A stretch of 64,000 nucleotides of DNA from Novosphingobium meiothermophilum (GTDB lineage Bacteria > Pseudomonadota > Alphaproteobacteria > Sphingomonadales > Sphingomonadaceae): the NCBI RefSeq assembly GCF_003171715.1, contig NZ_QGHL01000020.1, forward strand, positions 186,001-250,000, read 5' to 3'. Shown piece by piece: positions 38,264-48,523 of the stretch; the stretch's first letter is position 1, and the number at the start of each line of letters is the position of its first letter. A program made the translations under genes and the position numbers. The notes beneath the pieces were generated by a model. That model saw nothing but the letters and a program-made list of their open reading frames with translations. It was not told where the DNA came from and searched no databases.

Positions 38264-38590
38264 ATGACAGAGACAGAATCAGCCCAGCAGCCCGAATTCC
38301 CGTCCGAGAAGGCATGGGAGGAACTGACCAAGAACCTCTTGCGAGCCGAGATGATGAAGCGGGGCGTTTCGTTCGCCACGCTCCCCGAGAAGCTCGCAGC
38401 GATCGGGGTGACCGACACCGAATCCAACCTTCGAAACAAGGTTGGCCGGGGGCGCTTCACAGCCGTGTTCTTCATGCAGTGCATGTTCGCGCTGGGAGCG
38501 AGCTGGATTGAAGTGCCGGACTCAATTGAGGAGGCAGGCCAGCCCGGCGGAGCTCAGAAGCTTGCGAAGAATAAACGCCCGCCACAATAG
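38264..38590 (+). CDS. DUF6471-like small protein, candidate regulator of the R-M operon
   Basis: A 108-residue protein with the core EKAWEELTKNLLRAEMMKRGVSFATLPEKLAAIGVTDTESNLRNKVGRGRFTAVFFMQCMFALG. This matches the DUF6471 pattern, a compact helical fold that resembles a Cro/C1-type HTH (helix, turn at RGVSFATLPEKL, recognition-like helix TESNLRNKVGRG). It is the first gene of the restriction operon, 65 bp before hsdM, and lies next to three palindromes, so it may act as a controller protein. The ATG at 38264 was chosen because upstream residues lack family resemblance. Confidence 0.7.
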   Translation: MTETESAQQPEFPSEKAWEELTKNLLRAEMMKRGVSFATLPEKLAAIGVTDTESNLRNKVGRGRFTAVFFMQCMFALGASWIEVPDSIEEAGQPGGAQKLAKNKRPPQ

Positions 38591-38655
38591 AAGTTTGGCG
38601 GCATCTGCATGCTTGTCCTAAAAACAAGATCCGAACAACAGGGAACCGATTTACG

Positions 38656-40226
38656 ATGGGTAATAATGGGTCACTCGACCGTGCCGAACTGCATCGCACG
38701 ATCTGGCGTATCGCTAATGAGCTTCGTGGCAGTGTCGATGGATGGGATTTCAAATCCTACGTGCTCGGGACTTTGTTCTACCGCTTCATTTCGGAAAACC
38801 TCGTTCGATATCTGAACGAGCAGGAGCGCTTGGCAGGCAATCCGGATTTTGACTATTCCGAACTGAGTGATGAGGACGCTGAATACGGACGGGAGGAGAC
38901 CGTCAGGGAAAAGGGCTTCTACATCCTGCCCTCACAGCTGTTCGGCAACGTCCGGAAGGCCGCCCGCAAGGATCCCGACCTTAATGAAACGCTCGCCAAG
39001 GTGTTCGCCGCGATCGAAGGCTCGGCCACCGGCACGGAAAGCGAGAACGACATCAAGGGACTCTTCGACGACCTCGATGTCAACAGCAACAAGCTCGGAG
39101 CAACCGTTGCCAAGCGGAACGAGAACCTGGTCAAGCTCCTCGAGGCCATCGGCGATCTCCCGCTGGCCAGCGACAACTTTAACGACAGCAACATCGACCT
39201 GTTCGGCGACGCCTATGAATACCTCATGCAGATGTATGCCTCGAGCGCGGGCAAGTCGGGCGGTGAGTATTACACCCCGCAGGAGGTATCCGAGCTGCTG
39301 GCGCGCATCACCGTCGCCGGCAAGACCGAGGTCAATAAGGTCTATGACCCTGCCTGTGGTTCGGGTTCGCTGCTGCTAAGCTTCGCCAAGGTCCTCGGGC
39401 ACGACAAGGTGCGGCAAGGCTTCTTCGGGCAGGAGGTCAACCTGACGACCTTCAACCTGTGCCGCATCAACATGTTCCTCCACGATGTGAACTACGAGAA
39501 GTTCGACATCGCCTTGGGGGATACGCTGATCGATCCGGCGCACTGGGACGATGAGCCTTTCGAGGCGATCGTGTCCAACCCTCCCTACTCGATCAAGTGG
39601 GAGGGGGATGCCAACCCGCTGCTCATCAACGATCCGCGGTTCGCGCCGGCCGGCGTGCTGGCTCCTAAGAGCAAGGCCGACCTCGCCTTCACGCTGCACA
39701 TCCTGCACTGGCTGGCGGTGAACGGGACGGCTGCCATCGTCGAGTTCCCGGGCGTGCTCTATCGTGGCGGTGCCGAACAGAAAATCCGGCAGTATCTCAT
39801 CGACAATAACTACGTGGACGCCGTGATACAGCTTCCGCCGGACCTGTTCTTCGGCACCACGATCGGCACCTGCATCATCGTGCTGAAGAAGTCCAAGACG
39901 GACAATGCGACCTTGTTCATCGATGCCACGGCCGAGTGCTCGCGGGTCGGCAATAAGAACAAGCTCCTGCCTCGGAACATCACCACGATCCTCGATGCCT
40001 ATGTCGCGCGTAAGGACGTCGATCACTTCGCCAAGCTGGTCGACAACGATGCTATCGGCGAGAACGGCTACAACATTTCCGTCTCGTCATGGGTGGAGCA
40101 GCGAAATGCGCGAGAAAATGTCGATATCGCGGCACTGAACGCCGAGATCGCTGACATCGTGGCGCGGCAATCAGACTTGCGGACCCAGATCGATGCGATC
40201 GTGGCAGAACTCGAAGGAGAGGCTGC

Positions 40227-40230
<4 letters not shown>
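38656..40230 (+). CDS. hsdM: Type I restriction-modification methyltransferase subunit
   Basis: A 524-residue HsdM. The N-terminal helical domain (IWRIANELRGSVDGWDFKSYVLGTLFYRFISENL) is followed by the SAM-binding motif VYDPACGSGSLLLSFA and the N6-adenine catalytic motif SNPPYSIKW. The tail carries the coiled region that binds HsdS (INAEIADIVARQSDLRTQIDAI-like sequence). With HsdS it methylates one adenine in each half of a bipartite site. The stop overlaps the hsdS start as ATGA, so translation is coupled. Confidence 0.96.
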
Positions 40231-40893
<663 letters not shown>

Positions 40894-40901
<8 letters not shown>

Positions 40902-41475
40902 AGTTGGCAATTTTCTTCGGGGCTCAGGCATCCAGAAGTCCGATTTCGTCGATGCTGGCGCTGGTTGTATTCATTATGGTCAGATCCACACGCACTACGG
41001 CACGTGGGCCAAGAGCACGAAATCGTTCGTCCGCCCCGATCTCGCTGCACGCTTGCGTAAAGCGCAGACAGGGGATCTGGTCATCGCCACGACCAGCGAA
41101 GACGACGCCGCCGTTGCCAAGGCAGTGGCTTGGCTGGGTGACGAGCCTGTCGCCGTCAGCACCGACGCCTACATTTTCCGGCACACCCTGAATCCGAAGT
41201 ATGTCTCGTATTTCTTCCAGACAGAGCATTTTCAGGCCCAGAAGAAGCCGCATGTGACCGGCACCAAGGTTCGCCGCATCTCGGGTGACAGCATGGCGAA
41301 GATCAAGATCCCGGTCCCATCGATGAAAGAGCAGGAACGCATCGTCGCGATCCTTGATCGGTTTGACGAACTCACCAGCAGCTTGTCGACCGGCCTGCCT
41401 GCCGAGATTGCCGCCCGTCGCCGCCAGTATGCCCATTACCGCGACCAACTGCTGACCTTCAAGGAAGCCGCATGA
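40894..41475 (+). CDS. hsdS: Type I specificity subunit, C-terminal half (TRD2)
   Basis: A 193-residue half-HsdS with the second recognition domain (LGEVGNFLRGSGIQKSDFVDAG... to KIPVPSMKEQERIVAILDRFDEL) and the closing conserved region IAARRRQYAHYRDQLLTF, a near repeat of the end of the first half. This frame is open back through the AAGC tract, which is strong evidence that the two halves were one gene. In the present state it could start from TTG 40894 (GAGG about nine bases upstream), overlapping the stop of the first half. The stop overlaps hsdR as ATGA. Confidence 0.88.
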
Positions 41476-44400
41476 CCGAAGGACAGCATCCTTTCCGCTA
41501 CCATCCCATCGCGCAGTCCAGCGAGAGCACGGTCGTCAGCGAGTTCGTGCCCGATCCCCCTAGCGTGCGCGATGCCGGATATCAGTCGGAGGATGCCCTC
41601 GAGAAGGCACTGATCGCCCAGCTTCAAGGACAGGCCTACGAGTATCTTACCTTCACCACGGAAGCCGAACTGGTGGTCAACCTGCGCACCCAGCTCGAGC
41701 GCCTGAACAAGATGCAATTCTCCGATGCCGAGTGGCAGCGCTTCTTTTCCACCTGCATCGCCAGCGCCAATGACGGCATCATCGAGAAGACGGCCCGCAT
41801 CCAGGAGGACCACGTCCAGCTGCTCAAGCGCGACGATGGCAGCATCAAGAACATCTACCTGATCGACAAGACGAACATCCACAACAACAGCCTGCAGGTC
41901 ATCAACCAGTATGAGACCCAGGGCACTCGGGCGAACCGCTACGATGTGACGATCCTCGTCAACGGGCTGCCGATGGTGCACATCGAGCTCAAGCGCCGCG
42001 GCGTCGACATCCGGGAGGCCTTCAACCAGATCAACCGCTACCAGCGGGACAGCTTCTGGGCTGGCTCAGGCCTGTTCGAATACGTGCAGCTCTTCGTCAT
42101 CAGCAACGGGACGCTCACCAAGTATTACAGCAACACCGTGCGCGATGGGCACCTTGCCGAGCAGCGGAGCAAGCGGTCGAAGCAGACCACCTCCAACAGC
42201 TTCGCCTTCACCAGCTGGTGGGCGGACGCCAAGAACCGGCCGATCACGGACCTGGTCGGGTTCACGAAGACGTTCTTTGCCAAGCACACCCTGCTCAACA
42301 TCCTGACCAGATACTGTGTGTTCGATGTCAGCCGTAAGCTGCTGGTGATGCGGCCCTACCAGATCGTGGCGGCCGAGCAGATCATGCTGCGGATCAGCAC
42401 CTCGACGAACTACAACCAGTTGGGCACCGTCAATGCCGGCGGCTACATCTGGCACACGACAGGCAGCGGCAAGACGCTCACCAGCTTCAAGACCGCGCTG
42501 CTCGCCCGCGATTTCGCCGGCGTGGACAAGGTGCTGTTTGTCGTTGACCGCAAGGATCTCGATTACCAGACGATGCGGGAATACGAGCGGTTCGAAAAGG
42601 GCGCCGCGAACTCGAACACCTCGACCGCTGTCCTCCAGAAGCAGCTGTCCGATCCCAACGCACGGATCATCATCACCACGATCCAGAAGCTGTCCCGCTT
42701 CGTTGCCGCCAACAAGAAGCACCCGATCTACGATGCTCACGTCGTCGTCATCTTCGACGAATGCCACCGGAGCCAGTTCGGCGATATGCACGCCGAGATC
42801 ACCCGGTCGTTCAAGCGCTACCACCTATTCGGGTTCACGGGGACGCCGATCTTCGCCGAGAACTCGGGCAGCTCTGGCAATCCCAACCGGCGCACCACAG
42901 CGCAGGCGTTCGGGGACCGGCTTCATACCTACACGATCGTCGATGCCATAGCCGACAAGAACGTGCTGCCATTCCGCATCGACTACATCAACACCATCAA
43001 GACGGGATCGACAATCAAGGACAAGAAGGTCCCGGCCATCGATACCGAACGGGCCTTGCTGGCACCGGAGCGCATCGCTGGCGTCGTCGAATACATCCGC
43101 GAGCACTTCGACCAGAAGACGCGCCGTTCCGCCTCGTATCGCCACGATGGGAAGCGGCTCGCGGGGTTCAACTCGATTTTCGCCACCGCCTCGATCGATG
43201 CTGCCAAGCGCTACTACGCCGAGTTCAAGAAGCAGCAGCAATCACTCCCTGCCGCACAGCAGCTCAAGGTGGGACTGATCTACAGCTTCGCCGCAAACGA
43301 GGATGATGAAGACGGCCTGCTGGGCGAGGAGGAGTTCGAGACGACCGGCCTCGACCAGAGCTCACGCGACTTCCTCGAGGGTGCGATCAAGGACTACAAC
43401 GCCCTGTTCAGCACCAGCTTCGACACGTCGGCGGACAAGTTCCAGAACTACTACAAGGACCTGTCCCTTCGCCTGAAGGCCCGCGAACTCGACCTCGTCA
43501 TCGTCGTCAACATGTTCCTCACCGGGTTCGACGCCACCACGCTCAACACTCTCTGGGTGGACAAGAACCTGAAGGCGCATGGCCTGATCCAGGCCTATTC
43601 GCGCACCAACCGGATCCTCAACTCGGTCAAGACCTACGGGAACATCGTGTCCTTCCGCGACCTCGAGGAAGAGACCAACGACGCGCTGGCCCTGTTCGGC
43701 AACAAGGACGCCAAGGGGATCGTGCTCCTCAAGCCCTATGCCGAGTATTATGATGAATACGAGAGCCTGATCGCGAAGCTGCGGGCAGATTTCTCCCTCG
43801 ATCAGCCGATCATCGGGGAGGCTGCACAAAAGGCCTTCATCAAGCTGTTTGGGGCTATTTTAAGGCTCAAGAACATCCTGACGGCCTTCGACGACTTCGC
43901 CGGCAACGAGATCCTGTCGCAGCGCGAGTTCCAGGATTACCTCAGCCTCTACCTGAACTTCTACGCCGAGTTCCGCAGGGCTTCAGAGGCTGATCGCGAG
44001 GCGATCAACGACGACATCGTATTCGAAATCGAGCTGGTCAAACAGGTTGAGATCAATGTCGATTACATCTTGATGCTGGTGGATCGATACCTCGCTGCCA
44101 AGGGATCCGGCGAGGACAAGGAAATTCTTGCGACGATCGACCGGGCGATCAATTCCAGCCCCTCGCTGCGGAACAAGAAGGACCTGATCGAGCAGTTTGT
44201 CGCGTCTGTGTCGGCAAAATCCAAGGTCGATGCGCAATGGCGATCGTTCCTAGCGGCTCGCAAGGAGAGTGAGCTCGAGGGCATCATCGCCGCTGAAGGG
44301 CTGAACGGGGATGAGACCCGCGGCTTCATCGACAACGCCTTCAGGGACGGCGCCATCCCCACATCGGGCGTAGGCATCACGAAAATAATGCCTCCGGTGT

Positions 44401-44495
44401 CGCGATTCGCGAAGGGCGGGGAGCATGCAACGCGGAAGCGGTCGGTAATGGAAAAGCTGTCTGAGTTCTTCGAGCGATATTATGGGCTGATATGA
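41472..44495 (+). CDS. hsdR: Type I restriction endonuclease subunit
   Basis: A 1,007-residue HsdR. The N-terminal PD-(D/E)xK nuclease domain shows NRYDVTILVNGLPMVHIELKRRG near residues 155-178. The SF2 translocase motor follows with Walker A (WHTTGSGKTLTSFKTA), motif II (VIFDECHRSQFGD), motif III (FGFTGTPIF), and later LDLVIVVNMFLTGFDATTLNTLWVDKNLK and QAYSRTNRI (motifs V, VI). The C-terminal helical domain binds the M2S core. The full length and intact motifs predict an active motor and nuclease. Translation is coupled at both ends by ATGA overlaps. Confidence 0.96.
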   Translation: MTEGQHPFRYHPIAQSSESTVVSEFVPDPPSVRDAGYQSEDALEKALIAQLQGQAYEYLTFTTEAELVVNLRTQLERLNKMQFSDAEWQRFFSTCIASANDGIIEKTARIQEDHVQLLKRDDGSIKNIYLIDKTNIHNNSLQVINQYETQGTRANRYDVTILVNGLPMVHIELKRRGVDIREAFNQINRYQRDSFWAGSGLFEYVQLFVISNGTLTKYYSNTVRDGHLAEQRSKRSKQTTSNSFAFTSWWADAKNRPITDLVGFTKTFFAKHTLLNILTRYCVFDVSRKLLVMRPYQIVAAEQIMLRISTSTNYNQLGTVNAGGYIWHTTGSGKTLTSFKTALLARDFAGVDKVLFVVDRKDLDYQTMREYERFEKGAANSNTSTAVLQKQLSDPNARIIITTIQKLSRFVAANKKHPIYDAHVVVIFDECHRSQFGDMHAEITRSFKRYHLFGFTGTPIFAENSGSSGNPNRRTTAQAFGDRLHTYTIVDAIADKNVLPFRIDYINTIKTGSTIKDKKVPAIDTERALLAPERIAGVVEYIREHFDQKTRRSASYRHDGKRLAGFNSIFATASIDAAKRYYAEFKKQQQSLPAAQQLKVGLIYSFAANEDDEDGLLGEEEFETTGLDQSSRDFLEGAIKDYNALFSTSFDTSADKFQNYYKDLSLRLKARELDLVIVVNMFLTGFDATTLNTLWVDKNLKAHGLIQAYSRTNRILNSVKTYGNIVSFRDLEEETNDALALFGNKDAKGIVLLKPYAEYYDEYESLIAKLRADFSLDQPIIGEAAQKAFIKLFGAILRLKNILTAFDDFAGNEILSQREFQDYLSLYLNFYAEFRRASEADREAINDDIVFEIELVKQVEINVDYILMLVDRYLAAKGSGEDKEILATIDRAINSSPSLRNKKDLIEQFVASVSAKSKVDAQWRSFLAARKESELEGIIAAEGLNGDETRGFIDNAFRDGAIPTSGVGITKIMPPVSRFAKGGEHATRKRSVMEKLSEFFERYYGLI

Positions 44496-45409
44496 TTGAG
44501 AGCCAGAACCCAAACGCAGACCGCCCAACCCCGGGATCTGACTCACTGGTCGGTGAACTCATTCACCGTAATCCAAATCTTGAAGCTGCATTGAAGCGAT
44601 TTATCGAAGTAGGCGACCTTACTGGCCAAATTGCTCAAGCAATGCGAAACGTCAGTGAAAGCCTAAAAGTTGTAGACCTCGCTGATTTCCAGCGCAGGAC
44701 ATCTAATATTTTCCAAGAAATTGGGAGGCACTTCAAAAATACTGAACGAGCTCAAAAAATACTTGATGCTGGGTGGGTGCCCTATGCAGGGATGCCGATC
44801 GACGACCTCCCAGAGCAAGCCACTGCTGATCAGGTTGATATATTCATGAATTCGCTCATCGGAGATCGATGGGTTGAAGTTCGGAACTGCTTGGCAAACA
44901 CAGTCGCAATGTCAAAGGTTGACGAAGAAGCGGTCGTGACGTTCGATGAAGCTCTAAGTGCATTCGAGAATGGGCACTATCGTTCGGTTGTCCGAGTTCT
45001 ATTTCCTGAGATCGAAAGGGTCGCGCGCGATACAGTCTACGGTGGCAGCCGCAAGGATTGGTCTATTGACGAACGAAAAGAGACGAGACGCCTCAACACA
45101 GGCCTTGGAGCCCTCCGCGAGTCTTTGATGCAACATCTACCCGCCGGTCTAGGAGTGTATGCTGATTTTGGATTCGCTCTCACGCAGAAGATGGACAGCC
45201 ATCTATACCGCTATGTTGAATCGACTCCTGAAGATCTGGCGGCATTGCAAGCGGATCCCGTGCCTAACCGCCACGCGAGCCAGCACGGATATGTGACATA
45301 TAGCACCGCCCAGAATGCTTATAATGCGCTCAGCATGACTGCATTCATGTTCGACACAATCTTGCGCGTAGACGGGTATCTACGACGGAAGGCTCAAGTC
45401 GAGACTTAG
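44492..45409 (+). CDS. HEPN-motif protein at the end of the type I R-M operon
   Basis: A 305-residue soluble protein of no family I can name. The first half is acidic and helical (NLEAALKRFIEVGDLTGQIAQAMRNVSESLKVVD). The second half (FDEALSAFENGHYRSVVRVLFPEIERVARDTVYGG) ends with NRHASQHGYVTY, where Arg260-x4-His265 fits the R-x4-6-H catalytic motif of HEPN ribonucleases, followed by a final helix (NAYNALSMTAFMFDTIL). HEPN RNases act in toxin, abortive-infection and PrrC-like anticodon-nuclease systems. The start overlaps the hsdR stop (ATGA). The gene is AT-rich relative to hsdR, suggesting another origin. Confidence 0.75.
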   Translation: MIESQNPNADRPTPGSDSLVGELIHRNPNLEAALKRFIEVGDLTGQIAQAMRNVSESLKVVDLADFQRRTSNIFQEIGRHFKNTERAQKILDAGWVPYAGMPIDDLPEQATADQVDIFMNSLIGDRWVEVRNCLANTVAMSKVDEEAVVTFDEALSAFENGHYRSVVRVLFPEIERVARDTVYGGSRKDWSIDERKETRRLNTGLGALRESLMQHLPAGLGVYADFGFALTQKMDSHLYRYVESTPEDLAALQADPVPNRHASQHGYVTYSTAQNAYNALSMTAFMFDTILRVDGYLRRKAQVET

Positions 45410-45426
45410 CTGAATGAGCCAGAGGA

Positions 45427-45451
45427 TTGGTTTTTTTGCTCCATAAGATTG
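45427..45451 (-). repeat. Right terminal inverted repeat (25 bp)
   Basis: Exact reverse complement of 36489-36513 (TTGG, seven T, GCTCCATAAGATTG). It lies 18 bp after the stop of the last cargo gene. Confidence 0.95.
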
Positions 45452-45459
45452 CTCGCCTG
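45452..45459. repeat. Right 8-bp target-site duplication
   Basis: CTCGCCTG, identical to 36481-36488. Read on the minus strand as CAGGCGAG it encodes part of the S-G-E-A junction of the interrupted SRPBCC gene. Confidence 0.93.
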
Positions 45460-45649
45460 AAAAGGTGTGCTGCCCGCTCCACCACCGCGAAGGCATGGCA
45501 AAGAGCTTCCACGCTTCTGCCGGGCTGACCGAGACGTCACTGGTGATCCGGACAATGAACCCGGCATCGCTGAACTGTGTAACCTCAGCCGAAGCTGGTG
45601 CAGCGAAGCAAGTGAAGAAGGAGGCAAGCAGGATGTTCACCCGACGCAT
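45460..45649 (-). pseudogene. 5' part of the interrupted SRPBCC-type gene
   Basis: Starts with a good AGGAGG-like Shine-Dalgarno and a signal peptide (MRRVNILLASFFTCFAAPASA), then EVTQFSDAGFIVRITSDVSVSPAEAWKLFAMPSRWWSGQHTFSG, the first helix and strand of an SRPBCC domain, up to the insertion. It is continued by 35935-36488. Before insertion it would have been a 247-residue secreted protein located 52 bp downstream of adk. Translation now runs from GE into the transposon end and soon stops. Confidence 0.9.
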
Positions 45650-45701
45650 CACAGCCTCCTGTCTCGCACTTCCGAACCGCAATCCCGAACCGCGCCGCAA
45701 A

Positions 45702-46355
45702 TCAGTCTGCGGCGATAATCGCCTCGATAGCGGCAGTCACGTCATCCATATCAGCCATCCCGTCGACCCGCGATACGATCCCCTGCGCTTCGTAGATAGG
45801 CAGGATCGGTGCGGTCTTTGCGCGATATTCGGCCATTCGGGTGCGCACGGTTTCTTCGTTATCGTCAGGACGCCGCTTGAACTCATGGCCACCGCACTTG
45901 TCGCAGGTGCCTTCGACGGCAGGCTTCTCGAACTTGTCGTGATAGCCCTTGCCGCAGGTCGCGCATGTGTAACGGCCGGTGATCCGTTCAACCAGAGCAT
46001 CTTCATCGACATCAAGTTCGATCACATGATCGAGCTTTCGGCCACGACCTTCAAGAATGGCAACCAGCGATTCCGCCTGCGGCGCGGTGCGCGGGTAGCC
46101 GTCAAAGATCGCACCCTGCGTGGCAGGCATTGCATCCAGCTCATCACCAATCAATGCCGAAACGATCTCGTCCGAAACAAGCTGCCCCGCCTCCATGACG
46201 GCCTTCGCCTTCAGCCCGACCGGCGTCTGCGCCTTCACCGCGGCGCGCAGCATGTCACCGGTCGAAAGCTGTTTCATGCCGTGACGCTCGACCAGACGCT
46301 GTGCCTGGGTGCCCTTGCCTGCGCCCGGAGGGCCCAACAGGATGATGTTCACCAA
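45702..46355 (-). CDS. adk: Adenylate kinase
   Basis: A 217-residue enzyme that interconverts ATP+AMP and 2 ADP. P-loop LLGPPGAGKGTQAQRL, AMP-binding STGDMLRAA, and the signature FDGYPRTAPQAE are visible. The LID domain is the zinc-binding long form with four cysteines (CATCGKGYHD...CDKCGG). It follows secY by 30 bp, as in most spc operons. Confidence 0.96.
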   Translation of the reverse strand: MVNIILLGPPGAGKGTQAQRLVERHGMKQLSTGDMLRAAVKAQTPVGLKAKAVMEAGQLVSDEIVSALIGDELDAMPATQGAIFDGYPRTAPQAESLVAILEGRGRKLDHVIELDVDEDALVERITGRYTCATCGKGYHDKFEKPAVEGTCDKCGGHEFKRRPDDNEETVRTRMAEYRAKTAPILPIYEAQGIVSRVDGMADMDDVTAAIEAIIAAD

Positions 46356-46385
46356 CTCGCTCCCCTCTCGCAGCCTGCGCCTGTA

Positions 46386-47753
46386 CTAGCGCAGACGCCC
46401 CTTCAACTTCGCCTTCTTGATAAGGTCGCCATACTGGTGAGCCAGCAGGTGCGACTGGATCTGCGTTATCGTATCAACCGTCACGTTGACCACGATCAAC
46501 AAGCTGGTGCCACCGAAGAACACCGTCCCCATCCCGGTTTCGGCCATGATGAACTCAGGCACAACGCAGACCACGGTGATGTAGGCCGCACCAAGAACGG
46601 TTATGCGCGTCAACACATAATCCAGATAGGTCGCGGTATTCTTGCCAGGACGGATCCCCGGAATGAAGCCACCATTCTTCTTAAGGTTCTCGGCGGTTTC
46701 CTCAGGATTGAAGACCACCGCAGTGTAGAAGAACGCGAAGAATATGATCCCCAGTGCATAGAGAAGCATATAGACCGGCTTGCCATGGCCGAGATACTGG
46801 TTGAGCGTGACAATCGCCTGTCCCATCGCCGTATCGGGCGAAATGGAATTGCCGGCAAACTGCGTGATCGTGAGCGGCAGCAGCAGAAGCGAACTGGCGA
46901 AGATCGGCGGGATCACACCGGCGGTGTTCAGCTTGAGCGGAAGATGGCTGCTGTCGGCTTGCATCATGCCGCGCTGCGTTGCCCGCTTCGGATACTGGAT
47001 CAACAGCCGCCGCGTTGCCCGTTCGAAAAAGCAGATGCCGATGACCAGCGCGACCAGCATTACGACGATGCCGACGATCAGGAACGGCGAAATCGATCCG
47101 GTCCGCCCGCCTTCGAAGAGATTGCCGAAAAACCGCGGAAGCTGCGCGACGATGCCGGCCATGATGATCAGCGAAACGCCGTTGCCGATGCCGCGCGACG
47201 TAATCTGTTCGCCCAGCCACAGCAGGAACATCGTCCCGCCAATGAGCGATATGACCGCGCCGATCCTGAAGAGATAACCCGGATTAACCACGGCCTGAAG
47301 ACCGCTCGACGCGCCATACGCCTCAAGGCCGGAAGCCAGAACCCACCCCTGAATGGCGGTGAGGAACACCGCGCCGTAGCGGGTGTACTGGTTGAGCTTC
47401 TTGCGCCCGCTTTCGCCCTCCTTCTTCATCGCGGCCAGCGCCGGATGGAGCGAAGCTGCAAGCTGAACCACGATGGATGCCGTGATGTAGGGCATCACGC
47501 CAAGCGCGATCAGGCTCATGCGCTCAAGCGAGCCACCGGAGAACGCATTGAAAATATCCAGCACGCCGCCCCGCGTCTGATCGTAGAGCGTCTCCATGAT
47601 CAGCGGGTTGACCCCAGGCAGCGGCACGAAACTCAGGAACCGGAAAACGATCAGCGCACCAATCGTGAACCAGATACGCTTCTTGAGCTCGGTAGCCTTG
47701 GAGAAGTTGGCCAGATTGAGATTGCTGGCAATGTTGTCGGCGCGTGATGCCAT
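46386..47753 (-). CDS. secY: Protein translocase subunit SecY
   Basis: A 455-residue, ten-helix channel of the Sec translocon. The plug and helix-2 region is present (FNAFSGGSLERMSLIALGVMPYITASIVVQL), with FLLWLGEQITSRGIGNGVSLIIMAGI and the cytoplasmic loop PGKNTATYLDYVLTRITVLGA. The C-terminal LLIVVNVTVDTITQIQSHLLAHQYGDLIKKAKLKGRLR is typical. It lies 151 bp after rplO with a terminator-like hairpin between them, so its expression may be tuned separately. Confidence 0.97.
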   Translation of the reverse strand: MASRADNIASNLNLANFSKATELKKRIWFTIGALIVFRFLSFVPLPGVNPLIMETLYDQTRGGVLDIFNAFSGGSLERMSLIALGVMPYITASIVVQLAASLHPALAAMKKEGESGRKKLNQYTRYGAVFLTAIQGWVLASGLEAYGASSGLQAVVNPGYLFRIGAVISLIGGTMFLLWLGEQITSRGIGNGVSLIIMAGIVAQLPRFFGNLFEGGRTGSISPFLIVGIVVMLVALVIGICFFERATRRLLIQYPKRATQRGMMQADSSHLPLKLNTAGVIPPIFASSLLLLPLTITQFAGNSISPDTAMGQAIVTLNQYLGHGKPVYMLLYALGIIFFAFFYTAVVFNPEETAENLKKNGGFIPGIRPGKNTATYLDYVLTRITVLGAAYITVVCVVPEFIMAETGMGTVFFGGTSLLIVVNVTVDTITQIQSHLLAHQYGDLIKKAKLKGRLR

Positions 47754-47868
47754 TTCGGGGTTCTAAGCCTTGCTGCGAAACCGGGCCACCGGCCCTGCCG
47801 TTTCGGACGTCTTGAGCTAGCCCATATAGTGCGGGGCTGCGAAAGTCGAACCCCTGCAATGCAGAAAT

Positions 47869-47891
47869 CCCCGCCCGATCAACGGGCGGGG
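47869..47891 (-). terminator. Attenuator-like hairpin between rplO and secY
   Basis: A perfect 9-bp stem (CCCCGCCCG/CGGGCGGGG) with a 5-base loop, followed on the minus strand by ATTTCTGCATTGC. The T-run is short, so partial termination is more likely than full. Confidence 0.55.
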
Positions 47892-47904
47892 AAAGGAGAG
47901 ACCC

Positions 47905-48420
47905 TTACTTGGCCTTGTTCGCGGCAGCGCGCGCTGCCTTCTTCTCGGCCTCGGTCGGCCCGGCTTCGGGAATCGACACCGAACCTCCAGCCTTCTCGAC
48001 CGCCGCAACTGCGCCCTTCGAGGCACCAGCAACCAGGAAAACGACCTTGGCAGTCAGTTCACCCTTGCCAAGCAGACGCACGCCATCCTTGCCGCCGCGC
48101 GCGAGACCGGCAGCCTTCAGCGCAGCGTGATCGACGGTGCCGGAAATATCCAGCTTGCCAGCATCGATTGCCTTCTGGACCATGCCGAGGTTCACTTCAG
48201 CGTAATCCTTGGCAAAGACATTGTTGAAGCCGCGCTTGGGAAGGCGCATGTGTAGCGGCATCTGACCGCCTTCGAACCCGTTGATGCTGACGCCCGAACG
48301 CGCCTTCGCACCCTTCTGGCCGCGCCCGGCGGTCTTGCCCTTGCCGGACCCGATACCACGGCCCACCCGCATCCGCCCCTTGCGGGCACCATTGTTATCC
48401 GAAATCTGGTTCAGTTTCAT
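47905..48420 (-). CDS. rplO: 50S ribosomal protein L15
   Basis: A 171-residue L15 starting [41 protein letters not shown], the conserved Gly/Arg-rich extension, with [20 protein letters not shown]. The C-terminus ends in an Ala/Lys tail ([16 protein letters not shown]). It is a late-assembly protein around the peptidyl-transferase centre. It lies between two terminator-like hairpins (48524-48545 and 47869-47891), giving it unusually long gaps on both sides for a ribosomal gene. Confidence 0.96.
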   Translation of the reverse strand: MKLNQISDNNGARKGRMRVGRGIGSGKGKTAGRGQKGAKARSGVSINGFEGGQMPLHMRLPKRGFNNVFAKDYAEVNLGMVQKAIDAGKLDISGTVDHAALKAAGLARGGKDGVRLLGKGELTAKVVFLVAGASKGAVAAVEKAGGSVSIPEAGPTEAEKKAARAAANKAK

Positions 48421-48523
48421 GTCTTGCACTCGCTTTCGCTTTGAGTCGCGCTTTGGAAGGTTGCGCGCCTAGCCTATCGGGCGCGCCTTGTCACCCCTTG
48501 GCTCCCCGGCGCTCATGCAGAAA

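Noticed and set aside
45380..45700. 106-codon minus-strand frame as a complete small secreted protein
   Set aside because: The last codons are transposon DNA; it is the 5' fragment of the split SRPBCC gene.
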